Shown here: piece after piece, positions 36,447-47,533 of the stretch
Layout of the letters: each line of letters starts with the position of its first letter
How positions within the stretch are numbered: position 1 is the first letter of the stretch
Source of the DNA: Cyathus striatus
Taxonomy: Eukaryota > Basidiomycota > Agaricomycetes > Agaricales > Nidulariaceae
Length of the DNA stretch: 64,000 bases
Assembly (NCBI GenBank): GCA_025738555.1
Contig: JAOVFP010000001.1
Span: 1,984,001-2,048,000 of the forward strand
Reading direction: 5' to 3'
Notes under the pieces: model-generated
The model's input: only the letters and a program-made list of their open reading frames with translations
Databases searched by the model: none
What the model was told of the DNA's origin: nothing
Position numbers and translations under genes: made by a program

Positions 36447-37279
36447 GCTCCTATCATAATATTGAGGTAACTCGCCAGTATAGCTCTATCATATGTACTC
36501 ACCTCAGCAACGATTGCAAAAACTTGGTAGCAATAGGTATCGGCTCGTTACAGAATACAGGAAGATGAATAGTAGCTTTTGAATCCATCGAAAGCTTATT
36601 TCGAACTCCAGCACACGCATTCGTGCCTCTACCCAATCATTCCCGCCTCTAACTACACATACCACCTTCCGCTCATCATTCCGCTCAACAACGACAACGA
36701 TAGCTGGATTCGTGAAGAAGGGAGGGACCGCGTTGCTGCTGCTGTTTGGAGAAGGCGCCCTGGTTTCATATCCCACCCGTACGTCCACAACCCCACCATC
36801 CTGCCTCCAGCCATGGCCCACCGACAACGAGTCCATGTTTCTTCATACAACATGCCCACCATTTCACCCAACCCCGCATTCGGTCCTTCTACCTCAGCAG
36901 GAAGCAGTGGCGCTCCTTGACCAGCAACATCTCCTCAAGTATCAGCATTCAAATTCGGCGCTCATACCGAGTTGGTTTTCCACCCACCACCGCAGAAGTG
37001 TGCGTTTTCAAGGCCTGGAAGTGTGGGTTGGGATATGATGTGGGGTATAGTCCGAGGGAGGCGCCGCGTTTGTAAGGCTAGTAGGGGGATAGCGGGGCAA
37101 CGAAGACGTTCATACGACGACGATCGCTGAATTTTGGGGCAAAGGACCTTACCTATTCATCGTACGTCCTCCCTGCCTTCGTTTTACTCATTACTCGAGC
37201 CCATTCAGATCCCTCCTTAACCTCGGTCCGTGCTGACGACGCATGGTACACCCTTCCCTGTCCCCTTTTCCCAATGCTC
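36447..37279. other. Right-arm sequence without a supported gene
   Basis: Mirror of 9481-10319; a one-base difference in a C-run near 36875 reshuffles the open frames, which argues against any of them being real genes. Confidence 0.4.
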
Positions 37280-37849
37280 TACGCTGCTGACATCACTCGC
37301 AAATCCGACCCCTCCCCGATCCCCCACTCGTACACACGCTCCCGTCTATAGTTCCTCGACCAACCCCTCCCCTCCCTCTTCTCGCAAGGAACAAGCATCA
37401 TACCATCGCCATCGCCCTCCCCTCCCCTCCTCCCCCTCAACTCTTTCCCCCCAATTTTCAAGTGACGAGCGGCATTTGGCCAGCAACACTACAAAGACTA
37501 ACGCCATCCCATGGTCCCCACCCAACGCCCTACCTCTCGCCTTGCAAGTGACGAGCGTAGATTCAGGGACCATAATGTCACGACGATGAGCACCACTTCG
37601 TCATCCCTTCCTTCCCTCCCCTCCCCTCGTCTTGCAGGTAACGAGGTCAAGTGTCCTCTCCCCCCCTCGCCCTTTCCCTCAAGTTATGAGGGTATGCACC
37701 CTCTCTTTCCCTCCCTCCCTTCTCTTCGCCCGTCTCTACCTGTCTACTTCGTGTAGAACGCACATCCCCCAACCACCCACCTCAACTCACAGCTTTCTCC
37801 CCCTTTTCTCTCTCGTCCCTACTTTTCTTTTCCTCTTTATCTCTTTACC
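37280..37849 (-). repeat. Strand-skewed pyrimidine-rich block, right arm
   Basis: Mirror of the purine-rich block at 8915-9480. Its runs of C and T extend up to the start of the copia RNase H fragment. Confidence 0.7.
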
Positions 37850-38351
37850 GACGTGGAGGATAGAACTTGGACATAAAACCAAGGCTAACTTCCTCGATAC
37901 TCGTCGTAGCGTTGGTGGTTATGGATTCACACTAGGTTCTGGTATGGTCTCTTGGAGGTCCAAAAATCAAAAAGCAGTCGCAGGGTCTCCGTGTGAAGCT
38001 GAATATATGGCCGCATTCGAAGCGTGCAAAGAAGGAATATGACTCAGACATTTATTTGACAGCATAAATATGCCTACCACCAAACCCACCCCTATCCTAT
38101 GCGATAACCGAGCCGCTACCACATTATCCGACGATCTATTACTCCATGTGCGCATGAAGCATAATATCATTTTCTTCGCGAACAATCACAACTTACAAGA
38201 TAGAAACATCGAGTTGTCTTATATTTCTACAAAAGACAACATCGCCGATATCTTTACGAAACCATTACCCGGACCACAGTTCAATCGACTATGCGCATTC
38301 CTAGGCCTTGAATTTCTGTCTCCCAAGACTCCATGTGAGGAGGAGTGTTGA
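37850..38351 (+). mobile_element. Ty1/copia RNase H fragment and LTR start
   Basis: The frame contains the copia RNase H domain: DTRRSVGGYGFTLGSGMVSW, then SPCEAEYMAAFEACKEG, then ILCDNRAATTLSDDLLLH and the closing KDNIADIFTKPLPGPQF. A TGA at 38040-38042 stands where the family normally has Trp (EGI-stop-LRHLFDS), after which the frame continues, so it is a single nonsense change. Downstream lies a purine-rich primer tract (GTGAGGAGGAG) and the LTR start TGTTGATATG at about 38346. The 5' part of the element is missing and replaced by the skewed block. The same tract follows the copia fragment at 54.5 kb, so both belong to one lineage. Confidence 0.85.
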
Positions 38352-38985
38352 TATGAAATGGACTTAACGTTCGTATCACCGTAAGCGCACATATGCACGT
38401 GTCCCTGGGCTATGCCGCACTGCCGCCCGCTTGCCGGCTTATTCTGGTATACTATTACAATGAATTGTATTCCGCCAATATATCAATTTAAAAGCGAACG
38501 CCATTAGCTTAGATAAAGTTAATAGTTTTCAATATAATTACTGAGTTCATGATATAAATACCGGCAATGTTTACAAGGGCGACGTTAGGTGAATGCTTGG
38601 AGGTCGTGGGGATTATAACGGCAATTGCCGAGGCCTCAAAAAGCCGTCGTAGACTGTAGTCGACGTCAATTTCATAAATATATCTATCTACAGTATTACC
38701 ATATGTATCTATTAGACAGAAGTGAATATAGTATGACCACACTTATTGCACATGGCTAAATGAACAACGTCGAGCTAATTCATTAGATGGAGTAAGTATC
38801 ACAACCAAATCACAGAATGCTTACGCCGGTCGAAATTCGACGTCGTCACGTGATGTTTCAACCTGCCCTCAAGAAGATGATTTTGGATTAACTCATTGAA
38901 CCTCGTCTTTTTTAATTTTTTCCTCCGCTCTATTCGCATCGACTCTAGAAAAGTAGTATTCAGTGTAGTTAGGATAGTATATACA
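38352..38985. promoter_or_regulatory. Partial LTR and upstream region of the Spt5-like gene
   Basis: The first 150 bases or so are probably LTR sequence, but its end is not clear. Between 38863 and 38985 lie CCTGCCCTCAAGAAGATG and a CACGTGAT word, just upstream of the start codon at 38986. These may be promoter elements, or ends of a small transposon caught near the promoter. Confidence 0.4.
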
Positions 38986-41982
38986 ATGAGTGAAGAAAAC
39001 TGCGCTTTAAATCAAAATGGCACATTGAAGGAGGCACACGACATTACATGGTACAACGACCCTGATGATGAGATACCTATCTCTCAACCGCCTAGTGTGA
39101 GCGGTAAGAAAAAGAAAACAACCAAGAGACGGCTTGTAGAGGTAAGAGCTGGGGAGTATAAGATATTGAACCTGATGCTAATGAAGAGAAGTCGTTCTTA
39201 GATTTGGAAGCTGAGGTATCGACAGAGTCGCCCACCGACGATGAAGCGGACACAGACCATGCCGGTATGTATTATGATCTTCAAGAGGCAATATTATGCT
39301 AATTGTGTAGACAACTTCATCGACGACCATTTCGACGACGAGGATATCGATGGCACAGACGACGAAGATAATATCCCTATCAGCCAGCTGGCATTAACAT
39401 GTGCTGTTGAATCAGCGCCAAACCATGGTTTCATTGGATACTTGCTCGATAAGTACGGGAACAATGGAGGAAGTAGCGAATCGCCAAAGGAAACCAATTC
39501 ACAGCTTACCAAGAGCAAGCACTCTATTAGCCACGGGGGAATACGCGACGGAGACTGGCCGTTATTTGATGTTCCAGTGAAGGTGAGTGGAATTCGAGCT
39601 TGTTATGTTGAAAACAACTGTAACATGATTTCACAGGAAGGAACAGAGGAACTTATTGTACACGCGCTCTCATATCAAGCTGGCTCGAAGCATATACGCA
39701 GTGCATTTGCATCAGCGGTTATTCCAGGTCACGTATATGTCGAGGCTCGTAACATCAGCGATATTCAGGCCGCCACTTCTATTTATCAAGACGTGTATTC
39801 CAAATACATTCGCCCAGCGCCGACCGAGGCGTGGGTTTCTGTCACCAAAGTTAACGGGTCAACGTACATACCTTCTCAGCACACTTGGGTAAGGTTGAAA
39901 GGAAAATACCGTTACGACCTCGCCTTCATCACGAATGTATGCCAGCGCACTCTGCGGATTGACGTTATTCATCTTCCACGAGTGATCTACAAGAGATCCT
40001 TGAAACGAAAGCGGTCCCCAGGATCTTCAAAGTCTCGCCCGCACTGTGATCCGTTTAACCCCGATCTCGCAAGAAAGACAAGTCCGGATAAATTTGAGGT
40101 TCAATACGAAGGTTCCGATAAAAATGTTATCGCTGGATATGGTTTTCGCGGTTCATTATATATGACAGAAGGATTTATTCTATGACGAAAAATCGACATC
40201 GAAAAATTCTACCAGGTTGAAGCGATTCCTACAATGTCAGAGCTAAGAGCTTTCCAGAACTGCAGGCATGTGCCCGCTCAAATTCTGGACCATACGAGAC
40301 GTGCAATACTGGCGTCAAGTATACGAATAGGTGATCAGGTAAAGGTATCACTAAATCATGGAACATACTCTCTCGCTTCCATTCAGGACATCCAAGAAGA
40401 TAGTGCAACGTTAAAACTTGCCAATTCACATACAGGTGCATTCGTATACTCGTTAAGTCTGTTGCAGAAATGCTTTAAGCTCGGAGATGGTGTTCGAGTG
40501 ATCACTGGCGAGCATAAAGGATCGGTTGGAATGGTCATTAACAGTGAGCCATATGGGAGGATTGGAGAGGATAATGTCATGATGGTCACTTTTCCACTGA
40601 AGAAGGTAATATTCACTTGGGGAATAACATTATATATACATTCTAATATTACGTAGAGTAACCACATACAGGTTCTATCTTCAAATTTAGACTTCTGCGA
40701 TGAAGTTCATCGAAATACGACATTTAGGTGGCAGGATAGCGACTTCGGCAGATTTTCTGCAAGCTCATCCAGCAGTTGTACTGAGCCCGTTTCATTAGAT
40801 GACAGGCTCATGCGAAACGATCGCTACAAATCTTTATATAGGCGTTACGTTATAATCAAAGCTGGTCCTCTGAAAGGAGAGCTTGGAATACTACAAGATG
40901 TAAATTTCAATGGCGTCGCAGTAGTGGAGATACAGACGCATCTGATGACTTCAAATCGCTGCGAGAGTGTGCCATTGAAGGATATATTCATCCCCGGGTA
41001 TTTACACAGTACATTATGCTTCTGCCAGTATCTAATAATACGTTACAGATTTAATAATTTGACGACAAATGTCCCAGATTCCAGAAGTCTTCCTGAACAA
41101 CCGTTACCTCCTTGTTCAACACCACATTGGGAACACGATTATGGGATTGGATCACAGACGCCTGCATGGAATCCCAGTTCAAAAACTCCACAGGTAACTT
41201 TATCACATTATTATTTGATTACCATCTCACACCACACGAAGCCAGGTTCTAGTTCCAATATCGAAGATCTTGAATTGTTATCTTTTCGTCATCGCAGTTA
41301 GTTCTTCAGATCATTAGACAAACTCACGAGACTTACCAGCTACATTCATAGTTCCGAGAACAACCCTTCACATCTTCCATTGCAACCGTCTGCTTTGCTT
41401 CCGGAGTCAATGGGTATGTTTGCAGCAGGCACTGCAACCATTTCTGCCAATGCTGGATCCTACTCATTAGATTGTTTCAATGGTGTGTAATTGTACAGCA
41501 ATAGACAATATGTCAACGCTAACAATTTTAATACAGAACATTGGATCACACAGCTAGTCGAATATAAATCGGATTTAAAAAGAAAAAAACTACGTACTTT
41601 TATTGCTCGCTCCTTTCCGACACCCGACGACACAGGATTTGAAAATGGACGTTATGAAAACCGAATTGGCAACTTTGTCGAGTTGGTGAACACCACAAAG
41701 TGTTTCCGACTTGACTTAGATGCCGATCCTACCGGCCCTGAAGGGTGCATTGATATACCCGCAAGATTTGTACGGATAGTATCTCCGGATAGAATGATCC
41801 AACGTGTCATAGTAGTGAATCCAGGAAATGTCGCTTTATTTGGACAAGAATTCCAGGTGTACACAATGAACGAGGATGAGGCCACAGTCCATCCTTGGAG
41901 AGGAAAGCTTAGATATGAAATTAATAAGAGGAAAAATGTACCAACTCGTGATCTTGGAGTATTTTTGGGAAGTAACGCGTAG
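38986..41982 (+). CDS. Spt5-like NGN/KOW protein, right-arm copy with one in-frame stop
   Basis: ATG 38986 (MSEENCALNQNG) opens an acidic N-terminus as in Spt5 elongation factors. Clear introns are 39265-39310, 39583-39636, 40606-40671 and 40998-41048. An NGN-like domain starts near 39637 (LIVHALSYQAGSKHIRSAF, PGHVYVEARNISDIQAA) and runs into KOW1 (WVRLKGKYRYDLAFITNV). KOW2 is LGDGVRVITGEHKGSVGMVI; KOW3 is RRYVIIKAGPLKGELGILQD. The last exons add a domain with HWITQLVEYKSDL, ending GSNA. Spt5 pairs with Spt4 on RNA polymerase II, but whether this paralog does is unknown. TGA at 40183-40185 interrupts GFIL-stop-RKIDIEKFYQVEAIPT with the frame open on both sides; no plausible intron removes it. 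The join near 39141 is unresolved. It may be a pseudogene. Confidence 0.8.
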
Positions 41983-42287
41983 CATTTGGAGATACACCTA
42001 TATATTTGACCATGAGCAGCACTATTGGAATTAATATAACATACTATACCATACCATACTATACAAATAATACGAGAGGAGATTCGCATACAGATATTTG
42101 TATATACTGATCAATGGACAAAATCCAGACTGCATTCTCGACGGGCTTCGGATATTGACATATAGTATTTACATGATCTACATGTATACTGTTTGCTAAT
42201 TTCGCAACTATATTCTTGAGTCATCACAATTAGATATCTTCTTGATCTTGGTGCAATGTCTGCATGCTGCGTAGCTACCATTCCTGT

Positions 42288-42455
42288 ACGGTGGAGAAAT
42301 CACATCCGGTGTAGATATATGAAAGATGAGTCTGTATTCCAGTTGTATACTAATGTATTGTATCTATAACGAGACCAAGTGGACACTTCAAGATAGTTAC
42401 TGTTATGTAGGGACACACACGAGACACGCACTTGTTTCGATAGACGCATGGTTAT
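42288..42455 (-). repeat. Dispersed repeat, copy C, abutting the right arm
   Basis: Reverse complement of 1655-1816, with an extra block of about 14 bases (ATAGATACAATACA on that strand). It begins directly at the outer end of the right arm. No coding content. Confidence 0.7.
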
Positions 42456-42601
42456 TGAATTGTGTTGATGTACCGGAGTTACCGGTGCAAGCCTTCTAAC
42501 CGAGGCAAGCCTATGAATCTGATAATCATCGAAGCACATGTGTTTCATTAAATCCGGAGTCCCAGGGTGCGAACAGCTTCCCGCATGGCTGCAGACATAA
42601 T

Positions 42602-43026
42602 GGATGACTTCCCGTAAGGATCTGGCGCAGTCTGACGCCGCCAGATGTTGACGTGCCGAGGTGCCGAGCAGAATTTCAAATTCTTGAGTACCGTCAGACT
42701 GCGCCAGACATGAACATCTGGCGAGGCCCCCCCCCCCCTCTGCCAGACTTGCGAAAGCTTTCGAAACGCCTCCAGATGTCCCCAAAAGGTATGTTTACTC
42801 GCCTATGTGACATTTCCACATGGCTCATCTCAACCGATATCTCCATTTTGTCCGCCTCCCTTCCTCTCCCTCCTGGTCTCGCCTACTCTATCACAGTCTA
42901 TTGCTCTTCTGAATCCATCTGAAGCCGATGGACAGCTACCTTACGGTCTGGCATCAGCGAGGTATAAACCGGAGTTTGAAAATCTGGCGTCGTCAGACTA
43001 CGTCAGATCCTTACGGGAAGTCATCC
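42602..43026 (+). mobile_element. 425 bp non-autonomous TIR element
   Basis: The left end GGATGACTTCCCGTAAGGAT and the right end, inverted, GGATGACTTCCCGTAAGGAT match over at least 23 bases, continuing with small differences through a CAGTCTGACGCC-like stretch. The word AAT lies immediately outside both ends (42599-42601 and 43027-43029), a possible 3 bp target duplication. Inside are extra inverted CTGGCG and GTCAGAC words and a run of 14 C at about 42726. It codes for nothing recognisable. A relic end of the same family is present in both palindrome arms. Confidence 0.8.
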
Positions 43027-43450
43027 AATGTGCTGAAGGTAAATTGTCTGGTATCCGGAAGTGCAGGAGACGTAGGTTTGTTTTCGCTATGGTACTTTAA
43101 GGTTCTAGGTTGATAATATCAGTGTAACTGTTGAAATCGTCTGGTCATATGTAGACTGTAGCCAGTTGGAGTCGTGGAGCATTCTTGATGTTCATGCAAT
43201 TCCCATGTTATCTGTTATTGTACCATATGCACCCAACCCTAATGAACTTCTGTCGATATCTATTATATGCCAATCTTTGTCATCGATATTGCACATCAAC
43301 TCTGGAGTTCTTGGCATCATTATTGAGCCCTCAATAACGGCGATTGTATTTACCCAATACCGAATTCCTCCCCCGCTGCTTCCTAGTCACTAATCACTGC
43401 AACCTGAATTCAATCCAAGCTGATAGCATATTTAATCCGTTTGTATTTCA
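43027..43450. other. Gap before the transposase gene
   Basis: No gene is seen. If the transposase gene belongs to a complete CACTA-type element, its left end and promoter should be here, but I found no CACTA-like terminus. Confidence 0.35.
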
Positions 43451-46400
43451 ATGGCTCCTTTGGACGCTAGCACACCGAGACTTTGCCAATGTAACGTCTG
43501 TACTCAACATACAGTGTTTGACGCAGAGTCCCAGAAAAGGGTGCCAGGATTGATACTAAAGCGAGGAGTTTGGGTGATTCATCAAAAGAATTTCGCTAAA
43601 TGGCAGAAAAATAACCTAGAGGCGACATTCCGAGAGGAATTTAGTGATGCTGTCGTGAACGCAACAATTGGCCAAGGAAGGCCTGCTGCAGCCGATAACC
43701 CCTTATTTTCTACCAGACGGATCAGAGACGATCAGATGGACGTAGATGTAGTTGAAGGATTTGCTGGGAACGACGAAAGGGAGGCAAATAATGATACACC
43801 TCGCGCTCCAGAAGGAGGTGAGCACTAGTCTTTCATGTATACGATTTTTATTAATATTGTATAAACAATGTGCAGACCAACCCGCACCGAACGTACCTCG
43901 GAATGATTTCCTACCTACCCTAGAACAAAGACGTAAGTTACTTTCTCTACACGTATGTAGATTATTCTAAACAGCACGTAGGCACCAACGCGCTTGTCCT
44001 GATCCGTACCTATCAAGAAGAATTCGAGTGTCGAAGCTATTCATTCACTTATTCTGATATTACGTTTGAAAACAAAGATGGTGAAAATACTGAGGATGCG
44101 ATTCCTGAAATATTTTTTAAGAGAAATCGTGTGTTTAGTCTTCATAAGCTCTGGATCGAGAACGCAATAACTTCCCTTGGTGAAGAAGCAATGTATCCAG
44201 ATGATATCGAGCTTGAATCAGCGAAGTTGAAAATCACACAAGATATGCAAAATCATCTGGAAACCCTGAATGATTCGATACGAATGGCGTGGAGGCACTG
44301 GTGCACCGTGAAAAATGGAGAGAACTCGCAGATTCCTGAAGTCATTGATTGCGGTGAGACTTAATTTATTTCAGCTTAATGTTTCAAGCTCATTTTAGCA
44401 AAGCACACTTTCATCGACATTGGTCTCGCATGGAAGCCATACCTGGACCTCTACTAGCATGTCTTGCGACACCGGTTATTCTTCATCTATTGTCAGGTTT
44501 AGCTCGCCCTGGTAGCAATTTCCTTCTCGTAGCTTTGCAAGTAATTGTGGCAAGCTCTTGTATTACTTACGTGCAGAAGCTTGGATTGTTCAAACCCACC
44601 CAAGGAAACCCTTTAAAGATCGTAGGTGGGGCCTCTAACTTTCCGATTGACATACGCACTGCGATGGATGAGTTCGAGCTCAATCCTGATGTCATAATGT
44701 ATGCATGCTGTCCTAAATGTTACGCATTATATCCTCCGTGTTCCTCGGATTTGGGTGTAGATACGTATCCTGGAACTTGTACATTTCAAGCGTTTCCTGG
44801 GGATGATCTTTGCGGGGCAGATATATCGCGGAAAAAGGATCGGGGTACAGCTTCTGTGCCAATCATGCCCTACGGGTATCAGCCCATGGAGTCTTGGATA
44901 GCCCGAATCCTGTCAAGGCCAGGATACATAGATAAGTTGAAAAATATACCAAATATTCAAGGCAATCCTCCAGCCATCAGAAAAGATGTATTCGACGGCG
45001 CCGCCTATCGCTCATTTTTAGGGCCTGATAGAAATTTTTTTTTCAATAGTACCGAGGGCGAGTTACGTCTCAGCTTTACTCTTAACATTGACTGGTTCAA
45101 TCCATTCGGTCGAAAGCAGGCGGGAAAACACAGCTCTGTTGGCGGAATATATATGGTTTGTATGAATTTGCCCATCCACCTACGTTATAGGATAGAAAAT
45201 GTCTATCTGGTTGGCATAATTCCGGGTCCGAATGAACCGGATGTCGATGCAATGAATCACATACTACGTCCTTTGGTTGAATCATTGCTAAAGTTATGGA
45301 GTCCTGGGATTCAATTTAAATGGCCAGCCTCACATCACTACGCATATCTTGTACAATGTGCTCTACTCATAGTGGTGTCCGACCTTCCTGCTCTACGGAA
45401 GGTTTCAGGATTTGTATCTCATACAGCACACCGCTTTTGTTCCTTCTGCAAGTTACTTCGAAGCAATATTAGCAATTTAAATTACAAAACCTGGGAACGC
45501 CGCACACGCGAGGAACATCTAGCAGCTGCACACAAATATTGAGATGCTCCGAATTGTGAAACACGTCTTATTGGGCTACAAGAATCCGGTATACAATGGT
45601 CTGAACTCTTACGCCTCCCATATTGGGATCCAACGCGATACGCTGTGGTAGATTCTATGCATAATCTATTGCTTGGAATTCTACAAAATCACTGCCGTGT
45701 TTCATGGGGAATGGATAACAGTGTCGCTCCCGACAAACGCATGCTTTCACATTCCCCTGAGAAACAAAAGGAAGAAATCGAGAAAGTGCTTCGAGGAATA
45801 CAGATGTTATCAAGAAATGCTATCCTCGAACATCGAAAGACCTACATAGCTGCCTTTGTTCGCGAGAATTCAGTTTACGTCAAGAAATCAAACCCACCGA
45901 GCAAAGAGCTGGTAGAAGCACTCATTAAATGGGTACATCTGACTTGTACTATTTCTTCCTAATTTTCATTAATTTTATCACTTAGCATGTAGAGAACCCC
46001 GACGTTGAAATCAAGGTACCCATGGCTCACACAGCGCCCGTCTACAACCTCCCTCTTCCAGGAGAGAGACCGATAGTTTTGGATCAGGCAGTGATCACGG
46101 AGATCACAACAGATATTAAGAACATGACTTTTCCTTCCTGGCTTACCAGGCCCCCTCAGGAATTAGGCACAAGGAAAGGTGGAAAATTGATTGCAGACCA
46201 GTGGAGGACTCTCTGTACGGTGTGTCTGGTGATTACCCTCACCCGCCTGTGGGGCCGAGAGGAAGCGTCTCCTCACCATAAAGAGTTGTTGAAAAACTTC
46301 ATTGACTTGGTCATTGCCATCAGGTGGAGTACCATGCGGTCGATTTCGGAGAAAAATATCCAGATTGTGGAAAAACATCTACATTCCTATTTAAGTTCTT

Positions 46401-47418
46401 TTATAGTTCTATTCTCCGCTGAAGAACTGAAACCGAATCATCACCTCAGCTTACATCTGGCTGAATGCATGAGAAATTTCGGACCAGTGCATGGTTGGTG
46501 GACATTTGCATTTGAACGATACAACGGTATAATACAAAAAACGAACACCAATAGCAAATTCGGTTTGTTGTCATTTTAAATTATACTAAATACGTTCTGA
46601 AAGCTCTTGAAATATAATTAGGCGAGCTAGAGTTGACATTTTTAAGAAGTTTTTGCCACGGAGGAAATATTAAGGCCTTGATGATGTGTGAAGGCATCCC
46701 AGACGTGCTAGAGCAACTAAAGCCTGCTTTTCAGCAATATTTTGGAACAGAGTTGAAGGGAACACTGACAAGTGATCTTCTTGCACTTGGGGCAAGTGGC
46801 GAACTTATACAAGAAGCGGTGTGGTATGAGAACAAGGGTGTCAGTACTCTTTCCGATGGAGAATACGAAGAGTTTCTCGTGATGCTAAACGGGAAAACTG
46901 CTGGTTTTCAATATGCCCACCACACAACCGCTAGCATTGATGATTTATTTCCTTTAAGCCCCTACGTGCAACTATATCGTAGGCTAAGGGGCCAGGGCAT
47001 TGCGTATTGTACGGCGCAAGAGTCAGTGGGAAATTCTCAAATATTATTCAGGACTAATAACCATGCAGTTGCTGGACAAATCGAGAAGATATTTGTTCAT
47101 AAACGACAGTTACGTGAAGGTCGTAAGGCGGAATATTTTCTTACTGTTAGGAAATATTGTGAACTTTCCCTGGTTGATGAACATCTGGATCCCTACCGCC
47201 TGAATCCATTGTTACAGGTTCAGCTGACATACAGTGATTTCGATGACAATATCTTCGTCATTGCCGAAGAGGATGTGATTTGCCATGTTGTTACGTGTCC
47301 TTATGGCGATCCTGCGACTTCCAAACCAGCGAAGGTCATATTATCATTAAACAGAGTGAGCACACATGCATTATTAGTACTTTTCTTTGCCACTTATCTT
47401 CATTATTTGGAAGAATGA
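43451..47418 (+). CDS. Tnp2-type (CACTA/EnSpm) transposase, one internal stop
   Basis: ATG 43451 starts MAPLDASTPRLCQCNVCTQH, the usual Cys-rich opening of basidiomycete Tnp2 proteins. Exon 1 ends at a GTGAGC donor near 43819; small exons follow, then the large exon from about 44395. Core Tnp2 motifs are in order: DWFNPFGRKQAGKHSSVGGI, then GIIPGPNEPDVDAMNHILRP, then HRFCSFCKL. After a TGA at 45540-45542 the same frame goes on through YWDPTRYAVVDSMHNLLLGI and, past introns near 45960 and 46565, FGPVHGWWTFAFERYNG. The stop falls where the family has Trp, so TGG to TGA is likely. Everything else is intact, so loss of function is probably recent. The protein would cut and paste CACTA elements, but no matching terminal repeats were found. 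Confidence 0.88.
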
Positions 47419-47533
47419 ATCGTAGTCGTTAGCGAGATAAATGTTAGGATTGTTGTAAATGCAGACTTTTTAACTGATTTCTTACTTAGCGGTATCACAA
47501 TTTCTTGGTAGTATGACGCTCCATCCGAGTCTA

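Larger units (their letters stand above)
32114..42279 (-). repeat. Right arm of a 10.17 kb inverted repeat
   Basis: Reverse complement of 4481-14648. The inner end is AGAGACTACAAAACATCTAC and the outer end is CTGCGTAGCTACC. Beyond the outer end the sequence runs straight into the dispersed repeat at 42288-42455, ATTCCTGTACGGTGG, without a spacer. The right arm holds the better-preserved Spt5-like copy but a worse copy of the small three-exon gene. Confidence 0.97.

Noticed and set aside
4481..42279. Giant transposon with 10 kb terminal inverted repeats
   Set aside because: No target-site duplication at the outer ends, no transposase or integrase near the ends, and the arms hold ordinary gene and repeat remnants; an inverted duplication is simpler.
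43027..47530. Complete CACTA element around the Tnp2 gene
   Set aside because: No CACTA/TAGTG ends or matching inverted repeats were found flanking the gene.
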